From Nocardia cyriacigeorgica GUH-2 (GTDB taxonomy: Bacteria > Actinomycetota > Actinomycetes > Mycobacteriales > Mycobacteriaceae), in the NCBI RefSeq assembly GCF_000284035.1, contig NC_016887.1, positions 3,658,001 through 3,722,000 of the forward strand: a stretch of DNA of 64,000 nucleotides. The letters run 5' to 3'. A program made the translations under genes and the position numbers. Of this stretch, positions 19,144 through 27,721 are shown piece after piece (the first letter of the stretch is position 1; every line of letters begins with the position of its first letter). The notes below the pieces were generated by a model that made no database searches, was not told where the DNA came from, and saw nothing but the letters and a program-made list of their open reading frames with translations.

Positions 19144-20322
19144 ATGGCTCGCACAGATTCGGATTCCTGCCCGGGAGTGCTACGGCTGCACGAGGCCGCC
19201 GACGGGCCGCTGGCACGCATCCGAATGCCCGGTGGACGGCTGGAACCGCACCAGATCCAGGCGCTGGCCGGGGCGGCCGACGAGCTCGGTGACGGCAATA
19301 TCGAACTCACCTCGCGCGGGAATGTGCAGTTGCGTCAGGTGCGTGATGCGCGCGAGCTGACCGGCAGGCTCGAAGCGGCGGGGTTGCTGCCCAGCCACAC
19401 CCATGAGCGGGTGCGCAATATCGTCGCCTCGCCGCTGTCGGGCCGGATTGGCGGGCTCGCGGACGTGCACCCACTGGTCGGTTCCCTCGATGCCGGGCTG
19501 CGGGCGGCGGCGCGGCTCGCTGACCTGCCCGGACGGGTGCTGTTCGCGCTGGACGACGGGCGCGGCGACGTCAGCGCGCTCGGCCCCGATATCGGTGCGC
19601 ATGCCGTCGGCGCCGACGAGTTCGCGATCCTGCTCGCCGGCCGGGACAGCGGGCTGCGGGTCTCGACCGCCGATACCGCCGACGTCCTGCTGGCGGCCGC
19701 GCACGGATTCCTCGATCTCGGCTCCGGCCATTGGCGATTGCACGAGATCGAAGACGGCGCCGAACGCCTCGCCGGGTCGCTGGGCCTGACGCCGGTATCG
19801 CCGCGCGTGCACATCGAAACCGCTCCGCCGCCGCCGATCGGCTGGCTCCCTCAGGACAACGGCCTGGTCGCCCTCGGCGCGGGCATCCGCCTGGGCTCCT
19901 TGCCCGCCCGCACCGCGGAATTCCTCGCCGCCGTCGAACGCCCGCTGTTCATCACCCCGTGGCGCTCGATCGTCCTCACCGACCTCGACGAATGGCCCGC
20001 CGAACAGGTCGTGCGCGTCCTGGCCCCGATGGGCCTGATCTTCGACGCGAACTCCCCGTGGTTGCAGGTCACCGCCTGCGCCGGCCGCCCCGGCTGCGCC
20101 AAATCCCACACCGACGTCCGCGCCGACGCCACCGCCGCCGTCGAATCCGGCCGCGTCCTCCCACCCGGCACCACCACCCCCACCACCGACTCCCCCACCC
20201 CCGCCGACCAGCTCCTCATCGCAGGCCGCCAGCACTGGTCCGGCTGCGACCGCCACTGCGGCCGCCCCGCCGGCCCCGTCACCGACGTCACCGCCGGGCC
20301 GGACGGGTACTCGGTCGGATAA
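19144..20322 (+). CDS. cobG: Precorrin-3B synthase CobG
   Basis: A 392-residue iron-sulphur monooxygenase of the aerobic cobalamin route, converting precorrin-3A to precorrin-3B. It belongs to the nitrite/sulphite-reductase-like family. GNIELTSRGNVQLRQV is the ferredoxin-like half. The [4Fe-4S]/siroheme-type cysteines are in CAGRPGCAKSH and WSGCDRHCGRPAG near the C-terminus. It is separated from cobH by a toxin-antitoxin pair. No riboswitch was found in its short leader. Confidence 0.93.
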   Translation: MARTDSDSCPGVLRLHEAADGPLARIRMPGGRLEPHQIQALAGAADELGDGNIELTSRGNVQLRQVRDARELTGRLEAAGLLPSHTHERVRNIVASPLSGRIGGLADVHPLVGSLDAGLRAAARLADLPGRVLFALDDGRGDVSALGPDIGAHAVGADEFAILLAGRDSGLRVSTADTADVLLAAAHGFLDLGSGHWRLHEIEDGAERLAGSLGLTPVSPRVHIETAPPPPIGWLPQDNGLVALGAGIRLGSLPARTAEFLAAVERPLFITPWRSIVLTDLDEWPAEQVVRVLAPMGLIFDANSPWLQVTACAGRPGCAKSHTDVRADATAAVESGRVLPPGTTTPTTDSPTPADQLLIAGRQHWSGCDRHCGRPAGPVTDVTAGPDGYSVG

Positions 20323-20370
20323 CCATCGGCACCCCCGTTCATCGTCGCCGGAGAACTTGGATTGGCCATA

Positions 20371-20393
20371 TCAACGATGGCATATATCATTGA
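20371..20393. promoter_or_regulatory. Candidate toxin-antitoxin autoregulatory operator
   Basis: TCAACGAT (20371-20378) and ATCATTGA (20386-20393) form an inverted repeat with one mismatch around a 7-base spacer. It sits five bases upstream of the toxin ATG at 20398, the usual place for antitoxin or complex binding. Confidence 0.6.
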
Positions 20394-20397
20394 CGGC

Positions 20398-20757
20398 ATG
20401 GACATGTTCGACATAGAGGTCGAACCCGAGGTAAGAGCTTGGCTGGAATCGCTGAGCGATGAGCATTACGGTCGCGCAATGTATCGAGCAGAGATGCTCG
20501 CCGAGTCCGCAGGCACGCTTGGCGAACCCTACTCGAGACATTTGGACGGCAAAGTTCGCGAGTTGCGGTTCAGCCTCGACGGCCGTCCCGTGCGTATCAC
20601 GTACTGGTTGGCACCTCAACGGCGTGTCATTCTGTTGACCGTCTTCTACAAGACGCGTCAGCGTGAATCGGCGCAGGTCGAACGTGCGGTGCTGGCACAG
20701 AAGGAATGCGAAGCCGAGCACGGCCACGCAACCGAGGTTTTCGAGAGGAAGGTCTGA
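20398..20757 (+). CDS. RelE/HigB-family toxin
   Basis: A ~119-residue toxin of the type II RelE/ParE superfamily, phage-derived Gp49/HigB-like. FDIEVEPEVRAWLESLSDEH is the start of the fold, VRELRFSLDGRPVRITYW and VILLTVFYKTRQRESAQVE are the typical core strands and basic C-terminal motif. ATGs at 20377, 20398 and 20404 are in frame. The inverted repeat at 20371-20393 argues against the first. The toxin-first order with an XRE antitoxin is the HigBA layout. Such toxins usually cut mRNA on the ribosome. Confidence 0.85.
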   Translation: MDMFDIEVEPEVRAWLESLSDEHYGRAMYRAEMLAESAGTLGEPYSRHLDGKVRELRFSLDGRPVRITYWLAPQRRVILLTVFYKTRQRESAQVERAVLAQKECEAEHGHATEVFERKV

Positions 20758-20758
20758 C

Positions 20759-21055
20759 ATGAGCAAGAGTCAGCATGTCAGGTTGGACACCACCCCTGAT
20801 GTGCACCGGCACGGAAATGCTGTGCGCGCCGGCTACGAAGCCGAAAGGCGGGCAGTCGAGCTCGGGCGAGCAGTCCGCGAACGCCGAGAAGGCCTCGGGT
20901 TGTCGCAATCCGAACTGGCCCGACGTGCAGGGACCAGTCAAGCCGCTATCTCCCGGCTCGAGTCCGGGGAGCACGTCCCCACATTGACACTGCTCGACAG
21001 GCTGGCCGCAGCCCTTGATGCCACGGTGGACGTCTCGTTCACCAGCGCGGCCTGA
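20759..21055 (+). CDS. XRE-family antitoxin (HigA-like)
   Basis: A 98-residue protein whose C-terminal half is an XRE helix-turn-helix: LGLSQSELARRAGTSQAAIS, then RLESGEHVPTLTLLDRLAAA. The basic N-terminal ~40 residues probably bind the toxin. It starts one base after the toxin stop codon, so translation is coupled. By analogy it neutralises the RelE/HigB-like toxin and represses the pair through the upstream inverted repeat. Confidence 0.87.
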   Translation: MSKSQHVRLDTTPDVHRHGNAVRAGYEAERRAVELGRAVRERREGLGLSQSELARRAGTSQAAISRLESGEHVPTLTLLDRLAAALDATVDVSFTSAA

Positions 21056-21136
21056 CGGACCGCGAACACCCAGCGATAGCTGATCCGGTCGACCCACGGC
21101 GACGGCCGCATATACCCGGGTCATAGGCTGAGCGGC

Positions 21137-21772
21137 ATGTCCGACGTGCGTGCCAGTTATCTCACCGACGCGGCCGAGATCTATCGGCGGTCTTTCGCCA
21201 CGATCCGGGCCGAGGCGGATCTGAGCGGGTTTCCGCCGGATGTCGCGCAGGTGGTGGTGCGGATGATCCATGGATGCGGGCAGGTCGATCTGGCGCAGGA
21301 TGTGGCGTTCACGCCGGGAGTTGTTGGCGCGGCGCGGGCGGCGTTGCGGGCGGGGGCGCCGATTTTGTGCGATGCGAACATGGTCGCCTCGGGGGTGACG
21401 CGCAAGCGGCTGCCCGCCGATAACGAGGTGCTGTGTCTGCTGGGCGATCCGCGGGTGCCGGAGCTGGCGCAGCGGATGGGCACCACGCGGTCGGCGGCGG
21501 CGCTGGAGTTGTGGGCCGAGCGGCTCGACGGCGCGGTGGTCGCCATCGGCAACGCGCCCACCGCGCTGTTCCATCTGCTGGACATGCTGGATGCCGGTGC
21601 GCCGCGTCCGGCGGCGGTGCTGGGCATCCCGGTCGGCTTCGTCGGCGCCGTCGAGTCCAAGGACGCGTTGATCGAGGCGGGCGGTGTCGACTATCTGACC
21701 GTGCGCGGCAGGCGCGGCGGCAGCGCCATCACCGCCTCGGCCCTGAATGCGATTGCGAGCGAACAGGAATGA
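21137..21772 (+). CDS. cobH: Precorrin-8X methylmutase CobH
   Basis: Moves the C11 methyl of precorrin-8X to C12, giving hydrogenobyrinic acid. The 211-residue product has the conserved [10 protein letters not shown] segment (catalytic His, H45), [16 protein letters not shown], and the C-terminal [11 protein letters not shown] and RGRRGGS motifs. The stop codon overlaps the cobIJ start (ATGA), so the two are translationally coupled. Confidence 0.95.
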   Translation: MSDVRASYLTDAAEIYRRSFATIRAEADLSGFPPDVAQVVVRMIHGCGQVDLAQDVAFTPGVVGAARAALRAGAPILCDANMVASGVTRKRLPADNEVLCLLGDPRVPELAQRMGTTRSAAALELWAERLDGAVVAIGNAPTALFHLLDMLDAGAPRPAAVLGIPVGFVGAVESKDALIEAGGVDYLTVRGRRGGSAITASALNAIASEQE

Positions 21773-23517
21773 GCGCACCCGGCAAACTCTGGGGTATCGG
21801 ACTCGGTCCCGGCGATCCGGAACTGGTGACGGTGAAGGCGGCGCGGATCATCGGCGCGGCCGACGTGATCGCCTTCCACAGCGCGCGACACGGGCGCAGC
21901 ATCTCGCGCGCCATCGCCGAACCGTACATGCGGCCGGGCCAGCTCGAAGAGCACCTGGTGTACCCGGTGACGACCGAGACCACCGACCATCCCGGCGGAT
22001 ACCAGGGCGCGATCGACGAGTTCTATGAGCAAGCCGCCGAGCGACTGGCCGGACATCTAGCCGCCGGACGCAGCGTCGCGCTCCTGGCCGCGGGCGACCC
22101 CCTGTTCTACAGCTCCTATATGCATATGCACCGCCGCCTGGCCGACCGGTTCGAGGCCGAGATCATTCCCGGCATCACTTCGGTGAGCGCGGCGACGGCT
22201 GCCCTGGGCACACCGCTGGTCGAGGGCGAGCAGGTGCTGACCGTGCTGCCCGGCACTATGCCGGTCGACGAACTCACCGAACGCCTGCGCACCGCCGACG
22301 CCGCTGCCGTCATGAAGCTCGGCCGCACCTATCCCGCCGTCCGCCAGGCGCTCTCGGACGCGGGCAAGCTGGGCGAGGCGTATTACGTCGAGCGGGCCAG
22401 CACCGGCCGTCAGCGGGTGCTGGCCGCCGCCGACGTGGCCGATGACGAGGTCCCCTACTTCGCCATCACCATCGTTCCCGGGCCGGAACCGACCACGCCG
22501 TTGCGTCTGAGCGCACCGAGCGAAAAGAGTTCGGCGACAGGGCATTCAACGAACTGCCTTGGTGTGGCCGAGTCGGCGACTCCCGGCGACACGCAGTCAG
22601 CGTCCGGAGGGCACGTCGGCCGATCGGCCGACTCCGTCATGGCCGCGCCACCGGAGAACGCAGTCCCGCAGGAAGTCTCCAGCGCCAGCTTCGACCCGAT
22701 CGCGCCGGAAAACGTCGACCCGCAGGCGCACGATGCCACCGTCCCCACCAGGGCGCCTGACGAACTTGCCGATTCCGGCGAAGTGGTCGTCGTCGGCCTC
22801 GGCCCGGGCGCGACCGCCTGGACGACACCCGAAGTCGAGCAAGCCCTCGCCGAAGCCACCGACCTCGTCGGCTACACCACCTACATCAACCGTGTCCCCG
22901 TCCGACCCGGCCAGCGCAGGCACGCCAGCGACAATCGGGTCGAATCCGAGCGCGCCGCCATGGCTTTGGATCTGGCCAAGAATGGTGCACGCGTCGCCGT
23001 GGTCTCCTCCGGGGACCCCGGCGTGTTCGCGATGGCCGCCGCGGTGTTGGAAGAGTCGGCCGATCCGCAATGGAAGGGGGTCCCCGTCCGGGTGCTGCCC
23101 GGCGTGACCGCCGCCAACGCCGTCGCGAGCCGGGTGGGCGCGCCATTGGGTCACGACTACGCGATGATCTCGCTGTCGGATCGGCTCAAGCCGTGGGACG
23201 TCGTCGCGCGCCGGCTATCCGCCGCCGCGGCCGCCGATATGGCCATCGCCATCTACAACCCGGCCTCGAGCCAGCGCACGTGGCAGGTGTCGGCCATGCG
23301 GGAGCTGCTGCTCGAGCACCGCTCGCCGCTGACGCCCGTGGTGATCGGCCGCGATGTCGGCGGGCCCACCGAAACAGTGCGCGTGGTGTCGCTGGGCGAT
23401 CTCGAGCCGAGCGAGGTCGATATGCGCACGCTGCTGATCATCGGCGCCTCCACCACTGCCGTGGTCGAGACCGAGGACGGGCCACGCGTCTACACCTCCC
23501 GGCGCTACCAGGTCTGA
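21769..23517 (+). CDS. cobIJ: Fused precorrin-2 C20- and precorrin-3B C17-methyltransferase CobIJ
   Basis: Two SAM-dependent corrin methyltransferase domains in one 582-residue chain. Residues 1-240 are CobI ([32 protein letters not shown]). Residues about 335-582 are CobJ ([39 protein letters not shown]). The domains are joined by a ~90-residue Ser/Ala/Pro/Glu-rich linker with no predicted fold. The same fusion occurs in M. tuberculosis, but this linker looks longer. It lies between cobG and the PadR gene and shares four bases with cobH. Confidence 0.95.
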   Translation: MSAPGKLWGIGLGPGDPELVTVKAARIIGAADVIAFHSARHGRSISRAIAEPYMRPGQLEEHLVYPVTTETTDHPGGYQGAIDEFYEQAAERLAGHLAAGRSVALLAAGDPLFYSSYMHMHRRLADRFEAEIIPGITSVSAATAALGTPLVEGEQVLTVLPGTMPVDELTERLRTADAAAVMKLGRTYPAVRQALSDAGKLGEAYYVERASTGRQRVLAAADVADDEVPYFAITIVPGPEPTTPLRLSAPSEKSSATGHSTNCLGVAESATPGDTQSASGGHVGRSADSVMAAPPENAVPQEVSSASFDPIAPENVDPQAHDATVPTRAPDELADSGEVVVVGLGPGATAWTTPEVEQALAEATDLVGYTTYINRVPVRPGQRRHASDNRVESERAAMALDLAKNGARVAVVSSGDPGVFAMAAAVLEESADPQWKGVPVRVLPGVTAANAVASRVGAPLGHDYAMISLSDRLKPWDVVARRLSAAAAADMAIAIYNPASSQRTWQVSAMRELLLEHRSPLTPVVIGRDVGGPTETVRVVSLGDLEPSEVDMRTLLIIGASTTAVVETEDGPRVYTSRRYQV

Positions 23518-23571
23518 ACCGCCGCACCGCGCGCCGGACCGCCGCGTCCGCCCGAACCGGTAGACTCGTAC

Positions 23572-23590
23572 ACATTCCACTATGGAGTGT
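23572..23590. promoter_or_regulatory. Candidate PadR operator
   Basis: ACATTCCA (23572-23579) and TGGAGTGT (23583-23590) form an inverted repeat with one mismatch and a 3-base centre, 20 bases before the padR-like start. A TAGACT hexamer (23561-23566) just upstream could be a -10 box. ATGT/ACAT-bounded palindromes are common PadR targets, which fits autoregulation. Confidence 0.6.
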
Positions 23591-23610
23591 CGACCCGAAG
23601 GGAGTACAGC

Positions 23611-24180
23611 GTGGCCGACCGTACGAGCAGGCGGCCGTTGAACTCCACGGCCGCCTCCCTACTCGGCTTCCTGCACGAAGGCCCGATGTCCGGCTGGGAC
23701 CTGGTGAATCTGGCCCAGGAGCGCATCGGCGATTTCTGGACCATCACGCAGAGCCAGGTCTACCGCGAACTCACCGCCATGGACGCCGCCGGCCTGGTCG
23801 AGAAAGGCCAGACCGGCGCCCGCGAGCGCACCCCGTATCACATCACCGACGCCGGCCGTGCCGCCTTCCGCGAGTGGATCGCGCGCGACCCCGGCGCCGA
23901 AACCATCCGCGTCCCCCTCCTGCTGACGATGTCGTTCGGCGATCACCTCGACCCCACCCATCTCGACGAGATCATCGCCGCAGGACGCGAGGTCCACCGG
24001 CGCCGCCTCGACGGCTACCTCCGCGAAGACTGCGCCGGAATGCGCGCCCACCAGCGCGCCACCCTCGAATTCGGCATCGCCTACGAACGCGCCGTCCTCG
24101 ACTGGTTCGACCGCCTCCCCGCTCTCCTCGGGCGTACCCCGGCCGAATTGGTGACAACACCGCCACCGCCGCAGGACTGA
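23611..24180 (+). CDS. PadR-family transcriptional regulator
   Basis: A 189-residue regulator with an N-terminal PadR winged helix: LNSTAASLLGFLHEGPMSGW, then WTITQSQVYRELTAMDAAGL, and a C-terminal helical Vir-like domain (GREVHRRRLDGYLREDCAGM). The GTG at 23611 is chosen because AAGGGAG lies 7-13 bases upstream. An in-frame upstream start would run through the palindrome. The DHFR-like gene 111 bases downstream on the same strand is a plausible target. Confidence 0.88.
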   Translation: MADRTSRRPLNSTAASLLGFLHEGPMSGWDLVNLAQERIGDFWTITQSQVYRELTAMDAAGLVEKGQTGARERTPYHITDAGRAAFREWIARDPGAETIRVPLLLTMSFGDHLDPTHLDEIIAAGREVHRRRLDGYLREDCAGMRAHQRATLEFGIAYERAVLDWFDRLPALLGRTPAELVTTPPPPQD

Positions 24181-24291
24181 CCCGGACGCTCGGGATTCAG
24201 GGACGGCTGCAATTCGGACAACCGGTTGCACTATGGAAGCAGCACCGGTACGGTCCTAACTGCTTGCAAATTGCAATCAGAAAGGGCTTCG

Positions 24292-24936
24292 ATGACACAG
24301 TTCGTGCGGGTACAGAACTTCAGCATTTCCAGCGACGGGTACGGCGCCGGCGTCGGGCAGAGCCTCGACCGCCCGTTCGGGCACGCCGACCCGGCGGATT
24401 TCATGTCGTGGGCGGGAGCTACGGCGCACTGGGTGAACCGGACCGAGCCGGGCGGAACCTACGGGCTCGACGACTACATCACCCGCGATTTCGCGAACAA
24501 TATCGGCGCGGAGATCATGGGGCGCAACAAGTTCGGTCCGCAGCGGGGGCCGTGGGAGGACTACGACTGGCAGGGCTGGTGGGGTGATGTACCACCGTTC
24601 CGCACACCGGTATTCGTGCTCACCCATCACCCTCGGCCGTCATTCACGCTGGCCGACACCACGTTCCATTTCCTCGACGCCACGCCGAAAGAGGCCCTGG
24701 CCCGAGCGTTCGAGGCCGCCGACGGCAAGGATGTGCGCATCGGTGGTGGTGTCGCGACAGTGCGGCAGTTCCTCGATGCCGATCTCATCGACCAGATGCA
24801 CGTGGCGGTCGCCCCGGTCGAACTCGGACGCGGCGAACGGTTGTGGTCGAGCCCGGAGGAACTGACCGATCGCTTTCATCTCGAGCGGGTTCCGAGCCCC
24901 AGCGGGATGGTGCACCACTTCTTCTGGCGCAAGTAG
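24292..24936 (+). CDS. Dihydrofolate reductase family protein (RibD C-terminal-like)
   Basis: A 214-residue reductase of the RibD_C/DHFR-like family, which use NADPH but whose actinobacterial paralogues mostly lack a known substrate. QNFSISSDGYGAGVGQSLDR is the start of the fold, GRNKFGP matches the middle, and RIGGGVATVRQFLDADLIDQ is the cofactor/substrate segment near the C-terminus. GAAAGGG precedes the ATG. A near-palindrome TTGCA-AAT-TGCAA (24264-24276) lies in its leader. It converges with cobK, 9 bases away. Confidence 0.86.
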   Translation: MTQFVRVQNFSISSDGYGAGVGQSLDRPFGHADPADFMSWAGATAHWVNRTEPGGTYGLDDYITRDFANNIGAEIMGRNKFGPQRGPWEDYDWQGWWGDVPPFRTPVFVLTHHPRPSFTLADTTFHFLDATPKEALARAFEAADGKDVRIGGGVATVRQFLDADLIDQMHVAVAPVELGRGERLWSSPEELTDRFHLERVPSPSGMVHHFFWRK

Positions 24937-24945
24937 TTCGACAGG

Positions 24946-25695
24946 TCAACGGTGGTTGTTCGCACGGCGGCGCAACCACTCGACCGCATCCCCGACTTCG
25001 GCCACGACCTCGGTGCCGGGCGGAACTGCCGGCCGGTCGATCATCAGCACCGGAATTCCGGCCTGCCGCGCGGCGGTGAGCTTCGCGGCCGTGTCGTCGC
25101 CCCCACTGTCCTTGGTCACCACCACGTCGACGCGATGCCCGGCCAGGATCTCGGCCTCGGCCTCGACGGTGAAAGGCCCACGGGCGAGCAAGAGTTCATG
25201 GTGGGGCGGCAGATCGGTTTCCGGCGGATCGATGGCGCGGATGAGAAACCACTGCTCGCTGAGCCCGGCGAACGCGCCGACACCTTGACGGCCGATGGTG
25301 AGAAAAACCCGCTCCCCCAGTTCGGTGACCCGCTCGGCCGCGGCGGCAAGGTCCGCAACGCGAAGCCAGTTGTCCCCCGGCCCCGCCGACCAGCCGGGCC
25401 GGCTCAACCGCAACAACGGGATACCGGCGGCGCGGCAGGCGATCGCCGCATTAGCGGTGATGGTGTCGGCGAACGGATGGGTCGCGTCGACGACGGCCGC
25501 GATCTGCCGCTGTAACAAGAACTCCCGCAGGCCATCCGGCCCGCCGAACCCACCGACGCGGACCTCACCAACCGGCAGCAGCGGCTCACGAACACGTCCG
25601 GCGAGCGAGGAGACGATGTCGAATCCTCGCTCGCCGGAAGCGATGCGGGCCAGTTCCCGGGCCTGCCGGGTTCCGCCCAGAATCAGGATGTTCAG
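24946..25695 (-). CDS. cobK: Precorrin-6A reductase CobK, probable CTG start
   Basis: NADPH-dependent reduction of precorrin-6A to precorrin-6Y. The ~249-residue product begins NILILGGTRQARELARIASG after the start, followed by VVDATHPFADTITANAA and a C-terminal TKDSGGDDTAAKLTAARQAG segment, all typical of CobK/CbiJ. No ATG, GTG or TTG occurs in frame near the N-terminus. The codon immediately before the conserved NILILGG is CTG (25695-25693), overlapping the TGA of the upstream secreted-protein gene. Later start codons would remove the nucleotide-binding motif. CTG with translational coupling is the best reading. Confidence 0.88.
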   Translation of the reverse strand: MNILILGGTRQARELARIASGERGFDIVSSLAGRVREPLLPVGEVRVGGFGGPDGLREFLLQRQIAAVVDATHPFADTITANAAIACRAAGIPLLRLSRPGWSAGPGDNWLRVADLAAAAERVTELGERVFLTIGRQGVGAFAGLSEQWFLIRAIDPPETDLPPHHELLLARGPFTVEAEAEILAGHRVDVVVTKDSGGDDTAAKLTAARQAGIPVLMIDRPAVPPGTEVVAEVGDAVEWLRRRANNHR

Positions 25696-26315
25696 GGCTG
25701 GCCGCTGAAGTAGGCCAGGCCCGCGTTGAGCAGCTCCGGACCACCCGCGACCGCGAGGCCGATGATGGCGCCGAGCACCGCGCCGGGCAGGATGCCGACA
25801 CCGAAGAACAGGATGCCGACCGCCGCACCGATCAGGCCGCCGACGAGCGCACCGAGCGAGGCCCGCTGCAGTTCGGCCATGAACCAGCCCTGCGCCGAGA
25901 TGAACTCGGCCTGGCTCGGGGCAGCCGCGGTCGGGGTGAGCTGCGGGGTCAGGGTGAGCTTGCTGCCATCGGCATCGACGGTGGCAGCGATCTCGACCGG
26001 CTGCCCCTTGGCGGTGGCGGTCAGCGGGATCGTGGTGACGACGGCACCGTCGGAGTTGGTCAGCGTCACCGTCTTGTCGTCGGTGTCGAGGCTGAACTTG
26101 CCACCGGTCACGGTGGTGACCAGCGACTTGCCGGCCTCGGCGAGCTCGAGGGTGTAGTCGACGCCCTGGTCTTCGCCGGTGACCGCGGGCACCGCGGTGC
26201 TCTGGTCCTGGGCGGCGGGCGGGGTGGGCGACGGAGCGGCGTAGGAGGTGCCTGCGGTGACTCCGGTGGCGGCGACCGCGAGCAGCGCGGTGGCGGCGAA
26301 CTTCTTGTACTTCAT
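25692..26315 (-). CDS. Secreted glycine-zipper protein, hypothetical, in the cobM position
   Basis: A 207-residue protein: signal peptide at residues 1-27 (MKYKKFAATALLAVAATGVT, then SYAAP), a ~100-residue extracytoplasmic beta-rich domain (YTLELAEAGKSLVTTVTGGK; VEIAATVDADGSKLTLTPQL), and a C-terminal hydrophobic stretch with small-residue zippers (ASLGALVGGLIGAAVGILFF). It is a paralogue of the protein encoded at 4972-5532. Its stop codon overlaps the cobK start, and it sits between cobL and cobK where M. tuberculosis has cobM. It has no methyltransferase features. Function is unknown. Confidence 0.85.
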   Translation of the reverse strand: MKYKKFAATALLAVAATGVTAGTSYAAPSPTPPAAQDQSTAVPAVTGEDQGVDYTLELAEAGKSLVTTVTGGKFSLDTDDKTVTLTNSDGAVVTTIPLTATAKGQPVEIAATVDADGSKLTLTPQLTPTAAAPSQAEFISAQGWFMAELQRASLGALVGGLIGAAVGILFFGVGILPGAVLGAIIGLAVAGGPELLNAGLAYFSGQP

Positions 26316-26424
26316 GTAACTCCCCGGTCAGGAAATTTCGGTTTCCGATCACGATCGGAACTCGGACCAGACCCTACCGCGTGGAACAGCCCTGTTTCAC
26401 CCATGGGCACGACCGGATAGCCGC

Positions 26425-27684
26425 TCAGGCCGGGCCCTTGACCACCGTCCATTGCGCCACCGGGAGTTGTGGTCGCCAGGCGGTGAACCCACCCAGCGAC
26501 TCGGCCCGGTACACCTGGAATTTGCGCAGCTCACCGCCGTGCTCGGCGGCCAATCGCACCAGTATGGCCTCGGTTTCGGCGGTCACCGCGTTGGCCACCA
26601 GCCGCCCGCCCTGGCGTAGTTGTGACCAGCATGTCTCGAAGACGCCGTCCTGGGTGAGGCCACCGCCGAGGAAGATCGCATCGGGCGCGGGCAGGTCGGT
26701 GGCCGCGAGTTCGGCACGGACCTCGCCGCGCACGTCGATGCCGGGAGCACCGAGGGCGACCGCGTTGTCCGCGATCCGCTGCCTGCGCTGCTCGAGCCGT
26801 TCGAAGCTGACCGCACGGCAGCCGGGGTGGGTGCGGCACCATTCGATGGCGATACTGCCGGATCCGCCGCCGACGTCCCACAACAGTTCACCGGGTGCCG
26901 GAGCGAGGGCGCTCAAGGTCAGGGCGCGGATCTCGGATTTGGTGAGTTGGGTGTCGCCGCCGAACAGGGCGTCGGGCAGGCCGGGCAGTCGTGTCGTGCG
27001 GGGCCGGGTGGGGTCGGCGGTCACGTCGATCGCCACGATATTGAGCGGGTCCGTGCGCGGGTCGTCCCAGGTCTCAGCGGTCGCGGTGACGATGCGCTCG
27101 CCTGGGCCGCCGAGTTGTTCCAGGACGGTGAGCGTCGAGGATCCGAAACCGTTGCGGCTGAGCAGATCTGCGATGACGGCGGGCGTGCCGGCGTCGGCGC
27201 TGAGCACGAGGACGCGGCGGCCGTCGGTGAGTTCGGGCAGCAGGTTCGCCGGTGCGCGCCCGACCATCGAGACGACGGGGATCTCGGCGAGCGGCCAGCC
27301 GAGCCGAGCGCAGGCCAGCGATGCCGATGACGGTTGCGGGATCACGTGCAGCGCGCTCGGGCCGAAGAGCTTCATGAGCGTGACGCCGATGCCGTAGAAC
27401 ATGGGATCGCCGCTGGCCAGCACACAGATCCGGGCGTGGGCATGTGCGCGCAGCAGACCAGCGAGGGCGGGCAGCAGTGGTGACGGCCAGCTGATCCGCT
27501 CGGCGCTGACCTCGTTGGGGACGAGCGCCAGTTGGCGTGCCGAACCCATCAGCACGTCGCAGTCAGCGACCGCGGCACGCGCCGTCTCTCCCAACCCGCG
27601 CCAGCCGTCCGCGCCGATTCCGACCACGGCGATCGGGACGCCAGGCCATCGCATGGGCTCCGCTTCTCCGGCGCGCCTGGTCAT
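26425..27684 (-). CDS. cobL: Precorrin-6Y C5,15-methyltransferase (decarboxylating) CobL
   Basis: A bifunctional 419-residue enzyme that methylates C5 and C15 and decarboxylates the C12 acetate of precorrin-6Y. The N-terminal CbiE-type methylase (VVGIGADGWRGLGETARAAV; VLASGDPMFYGIG) covers residues 15-215. The C-terminal CbiT-type domain (LTKSEIRALTLSALAPAPGE; LLWDVGGGSGSIAIEWCR) follows. ATGs at 27684 and 27654 are both possible. The second leaves the usual short lead before VVGIG. It is downstream of the SDR gene by 37 bases. Confidence 0.94.
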   Translation of the reverse strand: MTRRAGEAEPMRWPGVPIAVVGIGADGWRGLGETARAAVADCDVLMGSARQLALVPNEVSAERISWPSPLLPALAGLLRAHAHARICVLASGDPMFYGIGVTLMKLFGPSALHVIPQPSSASLACARLGWPLAEIPVVSMVGRAPANLLPELTDGRRVLVLSADAGTPAVIADLLSRNGFGSSTLTVLEQLGGPGERIVTATAETWDDPRTDPLNIVAIDVTADPTRPRTTRLPGLPDALFGGDTQLTKSEIRALTLSALAPAPGELLWDVGGGSGSIAIEWCRTHPGCRAVSFERLEQRRQRIADNAVALGAPGIDVRGEVRAELAATDLPAPDAIFLGGGLTQDGVFETCWSQLRQGGRLVANAVTAETEAILVRLAAEHGGELRKFQVYRAESLGGFTAWRPQLPVAQWTVVKGPA

Positions 27685-27721
27685 CGCGTCCGCGCTCCGC
27701 GGGCCCCGATCGCGTCGACAT

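Noticed and set aside
25696..26352. The long minus-strand frame that continues upstream of cobK
   Set aside because: Its first ~220 codons are an Arg/His/Gly-rich shadow of the secreted-protein gene. Only the part from 25695 is CobK.
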